A stretch of DNA of 64,000 bases from assembly GCA_965237625.1 (NCBI GenBank), contig CBDEGD010000032.1, positions 62,001 to 126,000 on the forward strand, given 5' to 3'. A program made the position numbers and the translations under genes. Below the pieces are notes generated by a model. That model was not told the origin of the DNA and did no database searches. It was given only the letters and a program-made list of their open reading frames with translations. This document shows positions 8,143-16,382 of this stretch, in pieces. Origin of the DNA: JABDIP01 sp965237625 (GTDB lineage: Bacteria > Pseudomonadota > Alphaproteobacteria > DSM-16000 > Inquilinaceae). How positions within the stretch are numbered: position 1 is the stretch's first letter; every line of letters begins with the position of its first letter.

Positions 8143-9314
8143 GCACGGTCGTTCTCCATCCGAACGCGGACGCGCCGATTGCCCGGCGCATGGTCGGTTT
8201 CGTCCGGCTCTTGCGCGACAACGGGTTTCCGGTCGGGCTGCGCGAGGGCCGGGATGCGGCCCGGCTGGCGGTGGACGCCGAGGTCAGGCATGACCGTGAA
8301 CTGCGCTGGGGGCTCCGGTCTTTGCTGTGCTCCAGCCGGACCGATTGGCGTCGTTTCGACGAGCTGTTCGACGCCTATTGGCGACTCAGCGGCATGAAAC
8401 GCGTGGCGCAGGTCAGCGGCGATCTCGGACGCAGGGGCCTTCGCCTGCTGCCGCCCGCCGGTGCCCCGGACGGGACGCCGGGGGCGCCGGACCGGGTCGA
8501 ACGCGGCGCCGGCGACCGGGCCGCCAACGATGGTGGCCGGCAGGAGGGGGCGAGTACCTCGGAAACCCTGGCCGGCACGGATTTCCGCCATATCGCCGAC
8601 CCCGACGCCCTGGAGCAGATCTACGATCTGACCGAGAGGCTGGCGGCGCGTATGCGCTACCGGCTGACCCGGCGCCAGAAGGCGGCCCGGCGCGGCCGCC
8701 GCCTCGATCTGCGTAACACCATCCACAAGAGCATCCGCCATGGCGGCATGCCGCTGGAACTGGTCATGCGGCGGCGCAAGCATCGGCCGGTGCGGCTGGT
8801 GGTGATCCTGGACGCAAGCGGGTCGATGAGCGTCTACAGCAGCTTCTTCGTGCGCTTTATCCGCGGCATCATTGACCGGTTCAGCGAGGCCGAGGCTTTC
8901 GTCTTCCACACCAGGCTGGTGCAGATCGGCCCGGCGCTGAAAGAGCGCAATATCGACCGGGCGGTGGAGCGCATGGCGCTGCTGGCGGCGGGCTGGTCCG
9001 GCGGCACCCGGATCGGCGAGAGCCTGGCCACCTTCAACCGCCAATTCGCCGCCTCGACGCTCAATTCCCGCTCTGTCGTGATGATCGTCAGCGATGGCTA
9101 CGACACCGGCGACGCCGAGGCTTTGGGCGCGGAAATGAAACAGCTGCGGCGGCGCGCCCGGCGGGTCGTCTGGCTCAACCCGATGATCGGCTGGCAGGAC
9201 TACGCGCCGGTGGCGGCCGGTATGCAGGCCGCGCTGCCCCATGTGGATCTGTTCGCCCCTGCCCATAATCTCGACAGCCTGGTGGCGCTGGAGCCCTATT
9301 TGGCCCGGCTGTGA
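8139..9314 (+). CDS. coxE: CoxE-type von Willebrand factor A domain protein
   Basis: 391 residues from ATG 8139, overlapping coxD by 4 bp; the frame is open further upstream but only as a shadow of coxD. An N-terminal helical region is followed by a basic, low-complexity stretch (about 95-150). A VWA domain comes next with a MIDAS motif (VVILDASGSMS, Asp near 225) and the later SGGTRIGESL and IVSDGYDTGD. CoxE works with CoxD in maturing the Cu-S-Mo site of CO dehydrogenase. The protein has no signal peptide and should be cytoplasmic. Confidence 0.88.
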   Translation: MSTVVLHPNADAPIARRMVGFVRLLRDNGFPVGLREGRDAARLAVDAEVRHDRELRWGLRSLLCSSRTDWRRFDELFDAYWRLSGMKRVAQVSGDLGRRGLRLLPPAGAPDGTPGAPDRVERGAGDRAANDGGRQEGASTSETLAGTDFRHIADPDALEQIYDLTERLAARMRYRLTRRQKAARRGRRLDLRNTIHKSIRHGGMPLELVMRRRKHRPVRLVVILDASGSMSVYSSFFVRFIRGIIDRFSEAEAFVFHTRLVQIGPALKERNIDRAVERMALLAAGWSGGTRIGESLATFNRQFAASTLNSRSVVMIVSDGYDTGDAEALGAEMKQLRRRARRVVWLNPMIGWQDYAPVAAGMQAALPHVDLFAPAHNLDSLVALEPYLARL

Positions 9315-9335
9315 CGCCGCCGGAAGGAGAATGGT

Positions 9336-10196
9336 ATGACCGATGACAATGATCGCATCTTCGACTGCATGGCGCGGATGAAAGGCGACAACCAGCCGTT
9401 CGCCCTGGCAACGGTGGTGCGGACCCACGATCTGACCTCGGCCAAGGCCGGCGCCAAGGCGGTGATCCGGTCGGATTCCAGCATCGAGGGCTGGATCGGC
9501 GGAGGCTGCGTCCGAGGCGCCGTGCTGAAGGCGGCGGCAAGGGCGCTGGCCGATGGCCGACCGAGGCTGATCCGGATCGGCCCGGAAGGGGAGACTGTAG
9601 AGGCAGACGGTCTCGACCAGTTTTCCAGCCAGTGCCCCAGCGGCGGTACGTCGGAGATTTTCGTGGAGCCGGTATTGCCACGTGCGGCGCTTCTGATCTT
9701 CGGCGCATCACCGACTGCCCGCGCCTTGGCCGACGTCGGCGTTGCGGCCGGATTCGCCGTGACGGTGACGGCGCCCGAGGCCGATCTGGCCGCGTTCTCC
9801 GCCGAATGCGACCGGATCGCCGGATACGATGTAGCCGAATATGCCCGCGCCGCGGAGAGCTTTGTCGTCGTCGCTACCCAGGGCCGTGGCGACCGCAATG
9901 CGCTGGCGGCCGCGATCGGCACGGGTTCGTCCTATGTCGCCTTTGTCGGCAGCCAAAAAAAGTCGGCCAAGCTGAGGGCGGATTTGGCCGCCGCCGGTGC
10001 GGCACCGGAGCAGGTTGCGGCGGTTCGGGGCCCGGCCGGCCTGGACATCGGTGCCGCGACGCCGGGTGAAATCGCCCTGGCCATCCTTGCCGATGTGGTA
10101 CGTGAGCGCCGGCATGGTATCGGCAAGAGCGACAGCCGATCGGGTGCAGGCTCCAATACCGAACCGGCGGCCGAAATTGCGACGGAACACCATTGA
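9336..10196 (+). CDS. coxF: CoxF, XdhC/CoxI-family maturation factor
   Basis: 286 residues; a strong AAGGAGA Shine-Dalgarno lies just before ATG 9336. The N-terminal XdhC_CoxI domain shows LATVVRTHDLTSAKAGAK and GWIGGGCVRGAV. A C-terminal Rossmann domain follows (LLIFGASPTARALADVG, YVAFVGSQKKSAKL, GLDIGAATPGEIALAILAD). Relatives bind or protect molybdopterin and assist cofactor sulfuration and insertion. It ends the visible cox run; coxG, coxH, coxI and coxK homologues are not seen downstream and may lie elsewhere. The tail of about 25 residues is low-complexity. Confidence 0.85.
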   Translation: MTDDNDRIFDCMARMKGDNQPFALATVVRTHDLTSAKAGAKAVIRSDSSIEGWIGGGCVRGAVLKAAARALADGRPRLIRIGPEGETVEADGLDQFSSQCPSGGTSEIFVEPVLPRAALLIFGASPTARALADVGVAAGFAVTVTAPEADLAAFSAECDRIAGYDVAEYARAAESFVVVATQGRGDRNALAAAIGTGSSYVAFVGSQKKSAKLRADLAAAGAAPEQVAAVRGPAGLDIGAATPGEIALAILADVVRERRHGIGKSDSRSGAGSNTEPAAEIATEHH

Positions 10197-10511
10197 TCGG
10201 ATTTTCCGCCAAGACATCGGGTTGATTTGCCGGTGCCGGTGCCGATGCCGGGCGTAATCCGGGGCTTCTGTAGCCAATAAGAGAAAAATTTATTCCAGTC
10301 GCCAAACGCTCATGCCATCTCTGTTTGGGGCAGCCTTCAGCCGTTTTAGATGGTGTTCCAATTTTTATTCAATTTCAAAATTGTAGGCCCCGGTTTGGAA
10401 TGATTCTGCCGTTTGACGCCGCATCGACAGGGATGAATTGCCGGTCGGGAAGGATGAGTGCCGGGTCGCCGCGTTAACCTGCTGGTTGCGAATTCGTCCT
10501 AAATAGTAGGT
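10197..10511. other. Intergenic region with an AT-rich patch
   Basis: 315 bp without a gene. It begins with a GCCGGTGCC-type low-complexity stretch. It holds an AT-rich core (about 10285-10385) with an inverted pair CAATTTT (10359-10365) and AAAATTG (10377-10383), possibly the end of the cox transcript or the promoter zone of the protease gene. No convincing -35/-10 pair was seen. Confidence 0.4.
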
Positions 10512-11285
10512 ATGAGGACGCTGATCGCCGTCGGCCTCTCGGCCGTACTTGCAATGCTGTCGTTGGCTTCGCCGACCATAGGTCAGAATGCTTCCGGTCC
10601 GCCGGGCATTGTTGGCGAGGATAATCGCGTCCCGATCGACTCCCGCGAATGGCCCTGGTCGGCGATTGGGCGGGTCAATGTGGCGACCGGTGGATTTTGC
10701 ACCGGGGTCCTTGTCGGTCCAAGGCACGTCCTGACCGTGGCCCACTGCCTGTATGACCAAAGGCTGGGAAATTGGGTGTCACCTAGTGATCTGCATTTCG
10801 TGGCCGGCTACAGCCGGGGCGATTTCGTCGCTCATATGCAGGTCGAAAGCCTGATCGTATCGCCGGAATACAGACCGGCGCTCCCTGAGGATCGCCGCAA
10901 CATGGCCCATGACTGGGCGATCATTCAGGTTCGCGGTGCCTCTGCCATCCGTCCGATTTCCCTGCAGATGCTCGGGCGGAGCGATGTCGATGCAGGCATT
11001 ACCTCCGATGCTCTGGTACGCGCCGGCTATGGGCAAGATCGGGCGCATATGCTCTCGGCCCATCAGGGGTGCAGCGTTGTCGGATGGGATGGTGACCTGA
11101 TGCTGCACGATTGCGATGGGACCCGCGGCGATTCAGGCTCGCCCGTGTTGATGCAGCGATTTGGCGAAACGACCCTCATCGGGCTCAATGTCGGCTTTCG
11201 GGTTTCCGACGACGCCGTTCTCGGCCTTGCTGTCCCGACCGCGCGTTTTAATTCCGCAGCGCAGGATGCGATAGTCGGCCGCTAG
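10512..11285 (+). CDS. Secreted trypsin-like serine protease (S1 family)
   Basis: 257 residues with an N-terminal signal peptide (about residues 1-24, ending TIGQ-NASG). The chymotrypsin-fold catalytic triad is complete: His78 in LTVAHC, Asp134 in AHDWAIIQV and Ser208 in TRGDSGSPV, with cysteines flanking as in trypsins. It is expected in the periplasm or outside the cell. It stands alone between the cox cluster and a methyltransferase gene and its substrate is not predictable. No PDZ domain is present, so it is not a DegP/HtrA protease. Confidence 0.85.
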   Translation: MRTLIAVGLSAVLAMLSLASPTIGQNASGPPGIVGEDNRVPIDSREWPWSAIGRVNVATGGFCTGVLVGPRHVLTVAHCLYDQRLGNWVSPSDLHFVAGYSRGDFVAHMQVESLIVSPEYRPALPEDRRNMAHDWAIIQVRGASAIRPISLQMLGRSDVDAGITSDALVRAGYGQDRAHMLSAHQGCSVVGWDGDLMLHDCDGTRGDSGSPVLMQRFGETTLIGLNVGFRVSDDAVLGLAVPTARFNSAAQDAIVGR

Positions 11286-11463
11286 CGTGTTGCCAGCCTC
11301 CCCGGCCCGGGCCGGCGCCGCAGGAACCGAAATCCTCCAGTCTGAAATAGACAGTCCCCTGCAGGGCGCCGGAATCGAGGGCTGCTGGAAATCGCCGCAA
11401 TTGATCATTACCTTTTCGTCCATGGCGCTGACTCGCGGTTTGGGCGATTGAGGGGGGTCAAAG

Positions 11464-12144
11464 ATGCCATCTACAGACGATCTGTTGGATCGTCCCTCCG
11501 GGTATGGCGGGTCGCTTCGCGACCATATGGCGTTTCTGGGCTCCTGGCTGCGCAGACCGCTTAGGGTTGCCTCCGTCGCGCCAAGCGGCCGGCCGTTGGC
11601 ACGGATGATGACAGACCGCATCGACCCGGATACCGGACCGGTGCTGGAGTTGGGCCCGGGTACCGGCGTCTTTACCGCCGAATTGATTGCCAAGGGCGTT
11701 CCCGCGGGCATGATTCATGCGGTGGAGATGGATGACCGGCTGGTCGAGTTGTTGTCGGGCCGTTTCCCCGAAGTCAACATCGTCCGGGCAGATGCGTCCC
11801 AACTGTCACGCGACGGGCTCGAGATGCCCGCATGTTTCGCCGCGGCGATCAGCGGCCTGCCGGTCCTGTCGATGTCGGCGCAGGACCAGATTCGTATTCT
11901 GACCGGTGTTTTCTGCAGGCTGCGGCCCGGCGGCGCCCTCTATCAGTTCACCTATGGCCCACGATGCCCATTCTCGGCCCTGATGCTGGCTAGGCTGGGG
12001 TTGCGGGCTCAGCGCGTTGGCGGTGTCATACGCAATCTGCCGCCGGCCTCGGTGTACCGTATCTCACGGCGCTGCAATCCGCCGACGGTCGCCGCTGCCG
12101 CGGCAATCGACGATGAACGGCTGGCCGACCTTCCGGCGGCATAG
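11464..12144 (+). CDS. SAM-dependent methyltransferase, phospholipid N-methyltransferase-like
   Basis: 226 residues; an AGGGGGG Shine-Dalgarno precedes ATG 11464. The N-terminal stretch FLGSWLRRPLRVASVAPSGR followed by motif I VLELGPGTGVFT is typical of the PmtA-like group (Sinorhizobium-type phosphatidylethanolamine N-methyltransferase and rRNA dimethylase-like proteins). The AdoMet acidic residue is in AVEMDDRLVELL. PmtA enzymes make phosphatidylcholine from phosphatidylethanolamine; the substrate here is inferred from this resemblance only. The gene stands alone, with 178 bp upstream that hold no gene. Confidence 0.65.
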   Translation: MPSTDDLLDRPSGYGGSLRDHMAFLGSWLRRPLRVASVAPSGRPLARMMTDRIDPDTGPVLELGPGTGVFTAELIAKGVPAGMIHAVEMDDRLVELLSGRFPEVNIVRADASQLSRDGLEMPACFAAAISGLPVLSMSAQDQIRILTGVFCRLRPGGALYQFTYGPRCPFSALMLARLGLRAQRVGGVIRNLPPASVYRISRRCNPPTVAAAAAIDDERLADLPAA

Positions 12145-12264
12145 TCCCCGTATTTCCGGTACCCTCCCGAAGCGATTGCGCGCCAGGCGATTGCACCTGT
12201 CAAAGCCCGGCGATCCGACATAGATTTTGTCTGAATCGCTGACGAGGCCGGGGGGATCGGCGCC

Positions 12265-13455
12265 ATGAAGATCACCGATGTGAAGACCTTCGTGGTCGGC
12301 AATCCACCGCCGCATTTCGGCGGTTCCTACTGGGTATTCCTGAAGCTCACCACCGATAGCGGTGTGGAGGGGATCGGCGAGGTCTATTCCGTGCCGTTCC
12401 ACCCGCGTGTGGTCGAGCAGATGATCGCCGATGTCTGCAGCCGGCACGTCATCGGGGCCGACCCGTTCAAGATCGAAAGCCTGTGGCGCCGTATCTATTC
12501 CAGCGGCTTCACCCAGCGCCCGGATAGTTCAATCTCCGGGATCCTGAGCGGCATCGAGATGGCCTGTTGGGACATCGTCGGCAAGGAGCTGGGCAAGCCG
12601 GTCTACGAACTGCTCGGCGGCCAGGTGCACGAAAAGCTCCGCAGCTACACCTACATCTACCCGGAATCCGGCGATGCCACCGACGTCTATGTCGATGCGG
12701 AACTGGCGGCCGAGCGGGCGTCGCGCTATGTGGAAATGGGCTTCACCGCCGTCAAATTCGATCCGGTCAGCCCGTTCTCCGCCTTCGATCCACGGCAACT
12801 CTCTCTGGAAGAACTGGACCGGGCCGAGCGCTTCGTGCGGCTGCTGCGCGAGGCGGTGGGGACCAAGGCGGATCTGCTGTTCGGCACCCATGGGCAGATG
12901 ACCACATCCAGCGCCATCCGCCTGGCGCGGCGGTTGGAGCCTTACGATCCGCTTTGGCTGGAGGAACCGGTGCCGCCGGAGATGCCGGAGGAAATGGCGA
13001 AGGTCGCCCGCCAGACCAGCATTCCCATCGCCACCGGTGAGCGGCTGGCCACCAAATACGAATTCGCCCGGGTTCTGGAGACCGGCGCCGCCTCGATCCT
13101 GCAGATGGCGCTGGGCCGGGTCGGCGGGCTTCTGGAGGCGAAGAAGATCGCCGGCATGGCCGAGACGCATTATGCCCAGATCGCGCCGCATCTGTATTGC
13201 GGCCCGATCGAGGGTGCCGCGAATGTCCAGATCAGCGCCTGCACGCCGAATTTCCTGATCCTGGAAAGCATCCTCGACTGGTCCGGTTTCCACGCCGAGA
13301 TCCTGAAGACTCCCATGCAATGGCAGGATGGCTACGTCATCCCGCCGACCGCGCCCGGTCTGGGGGTGGAACTGGACGAAGAGGTCGCGGCGAAACATCC
13401 CTACACCGGCGACCGCCTGCATCTGGAAATGCATGACCGGCCGGTCACTCCGTGA
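12265..13455 (+). CDS. Mandelate racemase/enolase-superfamily sugar-acid dehydratase
   Basis: 396 residues. The N-terminal capping domain begins MKITDVKTFVVGNPPP. The barrel domain follows with WDIVGKELGKPVYELLGG, the glutamate ligand motif LWLEEPVPPE and ATGERL, and a C-terminal histidine in IAPHLYCGPIEGAANVQ. This pattern resembles galactonate/gluconate dehydratase-like members, which abstract an alpha-proton from an acid sugar using Mg2+. A Zn-dependent dehydrogenase gene follows after 37 bp in the same direction, suggesting a two-step sugar-acid pathway. The exact substrate cannot be assigned from sequence alone. Confidence 0.75.
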   Translation: MKITDVKTFVVGNPPPHFGGSYWVFLKLTTDSGVEGIGEVYSVPFHPRVVEQMIADVCSRHVIGADPFKIESLWRRIYSSGFTQRPDSSISGILSGIEMACWDIVGKELGKPVYELLGGQVHEKLRSYTYIYPESGDATDVYVDAELAAERASRYVEMGFTAVKFDPVSPFSAFDPRQLSLEELDRAERFVRLLREAVGTKADLLFGTHGQMTTSSAIRLARRLEPYDPLWLEEPVPPEMPEEMAKVARQTSIPIATGERLATKYEFARVLETGAASILQMALGRVGGLLEAKKIAGMAETHYAQIAPHLYCGPIEGAANVQISACTPNFLILESILDWSGFHAEILKTPMQWQDGYVIPPTAPGLGVELDEEVAAKHPYTGDRLHLEMHDRPVTP

Positions 13456-13492
13456 GACCGATGACGGGCCTGCCCCGGAAAGGAAAACGCCC

Positions 13493-14539
13493 ATGAAGGC
13501 GGCTGTGCTTGAGGCTTTTCGCGAACCGCTGGTTCTGAAAGACGTGCCCGACCCGTCGCCATCCGCTCATGGCGCGGTGATCCGGGTCGCCGCGAACGGC
13601 ATCTGCCGCAGCGATTGGCATGCCTGGGCCGGGCATTGGCCGACGAGTTTCCCGCTGCCCCATGTGCTGGGCCATGAGATGTGCGGCGTGGTCGAGGCGG
13701 TTGGGTCAGACGTGGCGCGGCATCGGCCAGGCGAGCGCATCATCTTGCCGTTCAGCGGCGGCGACGGGTCCTGCCCGATGTGCGAGGCCGGGCTGACCAA
13801 TCTCTGCGAGAACCCGGTGGTTCCCGGATTCCGCTCTTGGGGCGGATTTGCCGAATACGTCGCCATCGACCACGCCGATTTCAATCTGGTGCCCTTGCCG
13901 GAGGCGGTGGATTTCACCGCCGGCGCCGGCTTGGGCTGCCGCTTCATGACGGCATTTCACGGCCTGACCGACCGCGCCGGCGTCAGGCCCGGCGAGTGGG
14001 TGGCGGTGTTCGGCTGCGGCGGGGTCGGCCTGTCCGCCATCGAGATCGCCAAGGCGCTCGGCGCCCGGCCGATCGGCATCGATATCGGCGACGACCAGCT
14101 GGCCTTGGCCACTGAGCTGGGCGCGGAGGCGGTGATCAATGCCGGCGCCACCGCCGACGCCGCGGAGGCGGTGCGCGACCTCACCGGCGGCGGCGCCCAT
14201 GTCTCGGTCGATGCGCTGGGCATCGCGGCGACCTGCCGTCCGGGCATCGAGAGCCTGCGAAAGCGTGGCCGCCATGTGCAGATCGGCATGACCAATGCCG
14301 AGGATGCCGGCGACTTGTCCCTGCCGGTCGACTTGATCATCGACCGCGAGATCGTCTTTGCCGGCAGCAAGGGCATGCCGCCGGCCGATTACGGCGCCAT
14401 GCTGGACATGGTGGCGGCCGGGCTGCTGAACCCCGCCCGGCTGGTCAGCCGCACCGTGCCCCTGGAAGAGGCGGGCGCGGTCCTGGCATCCATGGACAGT
14501 TTCGACACCCTCGGTTTCACGGTGATCGACCGGTACTAG
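13493..14539 (+). CDS. Zinc-dependent alcohol dehydrogenase (MDR family)
   Basis: 348 residues from ATG 13493, with an AAAGGAAA-type Shine-Dalgarno at about 13479. The catalytic Zn site is GICRSDWHAW...GHEMCG. The structural Zn loop has CPMCEAGLTNLC (three cysteines clearly visible) and the Rossmann motif is VFGCGGVGLSAIEIA. The family oxidises or reduces alcohols and polyols with NAD(P). It follows the enolase-superfamily gene closely and is probably co-transcribed. The stop codon is the first part of a palindromic repeat (14536-14601). Confidence 0.8.
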   Translation: MKAAVLEAFREPLVLKDVPDPSPSAHGAVIRVAANGICRSDWHAWAGHWPTSFPLPHVLGHEMCGVVEAVGSDVARHRPGERIILPFSGGDGSCPMCEAGLTNLCENPVVPGFRSWGGFAEYVAIDHADFNLVPLPEAVDFTAGAGLGCRFMTAFHGLTDRAGVRPGEWVAVFGCGGVGLSAIEIAKALGARPIGIDIGDDQLALATELGAEAVINAGATADAAEAVRDLTGGGAHVSVDALGIAATCRPGIESLRKRGRHVQIGMTNAEDAGDLSLPVDLIIDREIVFAGSKGMPPADYGAMLDMVAAGLLNPARLVSRTVPLEEAGAVLASMDSFDTLGFTVIDRY

Positions 14540-14601
14540 TGTGATGGTTCTGAAGTCCGGCACATTTCATGTGCCGAGATTCGGAAGCTGAATTACACTA
14601 G
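14536..14601 (+). repeat. Nested palindromic repeat D1 at the end of the dehydrogenase gene
   Basis: The outer arms are CTAGTGTGATGGTTCTGAA and its imperfect inverse ending TTACACTAG. The inner perfect hairpin is CGGCACAT-TTC-ATGTGCCG. The first arm contains the TAG stop of the preceding gene, so the element may act as a terminator or be a small insertion. Confidence 0.65.
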
Positions 14602-14612
14602 AATCAACCAGT

Positions 14613-14667
14613 TAGTGTCCCTTAGATTCTGTAATTCGCTATGGCGAATCTCAGAATCGGGACACTA
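14613..14667 (+). repeat. Nested palindromic repeat D2
   Basis: The outer arms are TAGTGTCCC (14613-14621) and GGGACACTA (14659-14667), extended by AGATTCTG / CAGAATC. The inner hairpin ATTCGC-TATG-GCGAAT is centred at 14641. It lies 11 bp after D1 and shares the TAGTGT edge, so the two are probably related miniature elements. Confidence 0.65.
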
Positions 14668-14706
14668 GCCACCTTCCACAGTTACGGCTCGAAAGGCATT
14701 CCGGCC

Positions 14707-15219
14707 ATGGCAATCGAGATATTGAAGACGCTCGGGCCCGAGGATCTGTCGGACCTATGCGCCGCCACCGCGACGGCGATCCGGGCCGGCGGCGGATTCG
14801 GCTGGCTCGAGCCTCCGGAGCCCTCCGTACTGGAGCATTACTGGCGAGCTATGATGGGTGATCCGTTACGCACCGTCGTCTTTGGCGCCCGGCTCGACAG
14901 CGCTCTATGCGGCTCGGTGCAGCTTCTCCGTCCGCCGGCCATCGATGAGGCGGTCGCCAATCAGGCGCAGGTGAAGACGCTCTTCGTGGTGCCGGAAGCG
15001 CGAGGCAGGGGTCTCGGCCGGGCTCTGATGCAGGCGCTGGAGAATTTGGCGCGGTCGCAGGGCTTCGATATCCTCAATCTGGATGTCCGGGCGACCAAGG
15101 CCGAGGCGGGCGCCCTATACGAATCCCTCGGCTACGAACGCTGGGGCACCAATCCGCATTACATCGACCTGCCGGGGCTGGCCGCCGCCGGCCACCACTA
15201 CTGCAAGAAGCTCCGTTAG
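14707..15219 (+). CDS. GNAT-family N-acetyltransferase
   Basis: 170 residues from ATG 14707; the upstream in-frame ATG at 14641 lies inside a palindromic repeat and is unlikely. The acetyl-CoA loop is VKTLFVVPEARGRGLGRALMQALE, followed by the usual GFDILNLDVRATKAEAGALYESLGYERWG (beta5/alpha4). The best general description is a small-molecule or protein N-acetyltransferase of unknown substrate. The gene stands alone between repeats, about 170 bp after the dehydrogenase. Confidence 0.8.
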   Translation: MAIEILKTLGPEDLSDLCAATATAIRAGGGFGWLEPPEPSVLEHYWRAMMGDPLRTVVFGARLDSALCGSVQLLRPPAIDEAVANQAQVKTLFVVPEARGRGLGRALMQALENLARSQGFDILNLDVRATKAEAGALYESLGYERWGTNPHYIDLPGLAAAGHHYCKKLR

Positions 15220-15288
15220 TGTCAGGAGACAGGACGCGCCAATCCCTCGAAATCCACGATCTCCAGTGGAGGCGTCCGCTGCAGCGCT

Positions 15289-15420
15289 GCCCTCACCCTC
15301 CCGCTTCGCGGGTCCCTCCCTCTCCCAGAGGGAGAGGGTAATTGGAAGCGGCTCTAATTTACCCTCTCCCTTTGGGAGAGGGAGGGACCCGCGGCGAAGC
15401 CGTGGGAGGGTGAGGGCGGG
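15289..15420 (+). repeat. Palindromic repeat family A, copy 2
   Basis: A full inverted element: a left arm starting CCCTCACCCTCCCGC and a right arm ending GGGAGGGTGAGGGCGGG, each with an inner CCCTCTCCC...GGGAGAGGG hairpin, and about 20 bp of unrelated spacer. It lies between convergent GNAT and SDR genes; the remaining 45 bp on each side show nothing. Confidence 0.9.
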
Positions 15421-15465
15421 CGGTGACTCTCCACCGGAAACAACGGCGGCCACGCCGCAGAGACC

Positions 15466-16242
15466 CTAAAGTCCAGCGGTGATCCCGCCATCCACATAAA
15501 GAATGTGCCCGTTGACGAAACTCGACGCCGGCGAGGCCAGGAACACCGCCGCGCCGACCAGCTCATCGACCTCGCCCCAGCGGCCCGCCGGCGTGCGGCC
15601 TTCCAGCCAGGAGCTGAATTTCGGATCCTCGACCAGGGCCTTGTTCAGCGGCGTGTTGAAATAGCCGGGGCCGATGCCGTTGACCTGGATGTCGTATTTG
15701 CCCCAATCGACGCACATGCCCTTGGTCAGCATCTTCACCGCGCCCTTGGTGGCGGTGTAGGGCGCGATGGAGGGGCGACCAAGTTCGCTCTGCACCGAAC
15801 AGATGTTGATGATCTTGCCGGCCTTGCGGCGGATCATGTGCCGCGCCACCGCCTGCCCGACGAAGAACACGCTGTCGATATTGGTGCTGATCAGCCGGTG
15901 CCAAGCATCCTCCGGATAATCCTCCAGCGCCGTGCGGAACTGCATGCCGGCATTGTTGACTAGAATGTCTATGGCGCCGATCCCGGATTCTATGCCGTCG
16001 ACGGCCTCCGCCACTGCCGCCCGGTTGGTGACGTCGAACGGGCATTCATGGACCGTCAGCCCCTCGCCACGCAGGGTCTCTGCCGCCGCCGCCAGCTTGC
16101 CGGCGTCGCGGCCGTTCAGCACCAGGGCCGCGCCGGCCGAGCCGAGACCTCTGGCCAGGGCAAAGCCGATTCCCTGGCTCGATCCGGTGATGAGCGCCAA
16201 CCGGCCGTCCAGATTGAATCGGTCCAAACCCGTGGGGGCCAT
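15466..16242 (-). CDS. SDR-family gluconate 5-dehydrogenase-like oxidoreductase
   Basis: 258 residues; AAGGA precedes the ATG at 16242. Classical SDR features are seen: nucleotide motif ITGSSQGIGFALARGLG, VNNAGMQ, catalytic Ser in NICSVQSELGRPS and YTATKGAVKMLTK (YxxxK), and a C-terminal FVNGHILYVDGGI. The motif order and the QSELGRPSIAPYTATKG stretch resemble gluconate 5-dehydrogenase (5-ketogluconate reductase, IdnO). It is divergent from an L-idonate 5-dehydrogenase-like gene, as expected for an L-idonate to 5-ketogluconate to gluconate route. Confidence 0.8.
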   Translation of the reverse strand: MAPTGLDRFNLDGRLALITGSSQGIGFALARGLGSAGAALVLNGRDAGKLAAAAETLRGEGLTVHECPFDVTNRAAVAEAVDGIESGIGAIDILVNNAGMQFRTALEDYPEDAWHRLISTNIDSVFFVGQAVARHMIRRKAGKIINICSVQSELGRPSIAPYTATKGAVKMLTKGMCVDWGKYDIQVNGIGPGYFNTPLNKALVEDPKFSSWLEGRTPAGRWGEVDELVGAAVFLASPASSFVNGHILYVDGGITAGL

Positions 16243-16382
16243 GTATTTTTCCTTGGTTTTCAGCGGCCCGATGCGGCCTGGATGATCCGGTATGGGCGAG
16301 CCGGCGCCAATCGGTCAAGATAAAGCAGGGGACGGCTGCCGGGAGGGCGGCCGGCAATCGCCAACATGGAAAGCAACCGATC

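Noticed and set aside
12145..12264. Possible tRNA or small RNA in the 120-bp gap before the enolase-superfamily gene
   Set aside because: No cloverleaf or conserved T-loop could be drawn, and the sequence looks like ordinary leader.
15289..15420. Could the family A repeats be a CRISPR array?
   Set aside because: Copies are dispersed tens of kb apart, palindromic and not arranged as regular direct repeats with unique spacers; no cas genes are seen.
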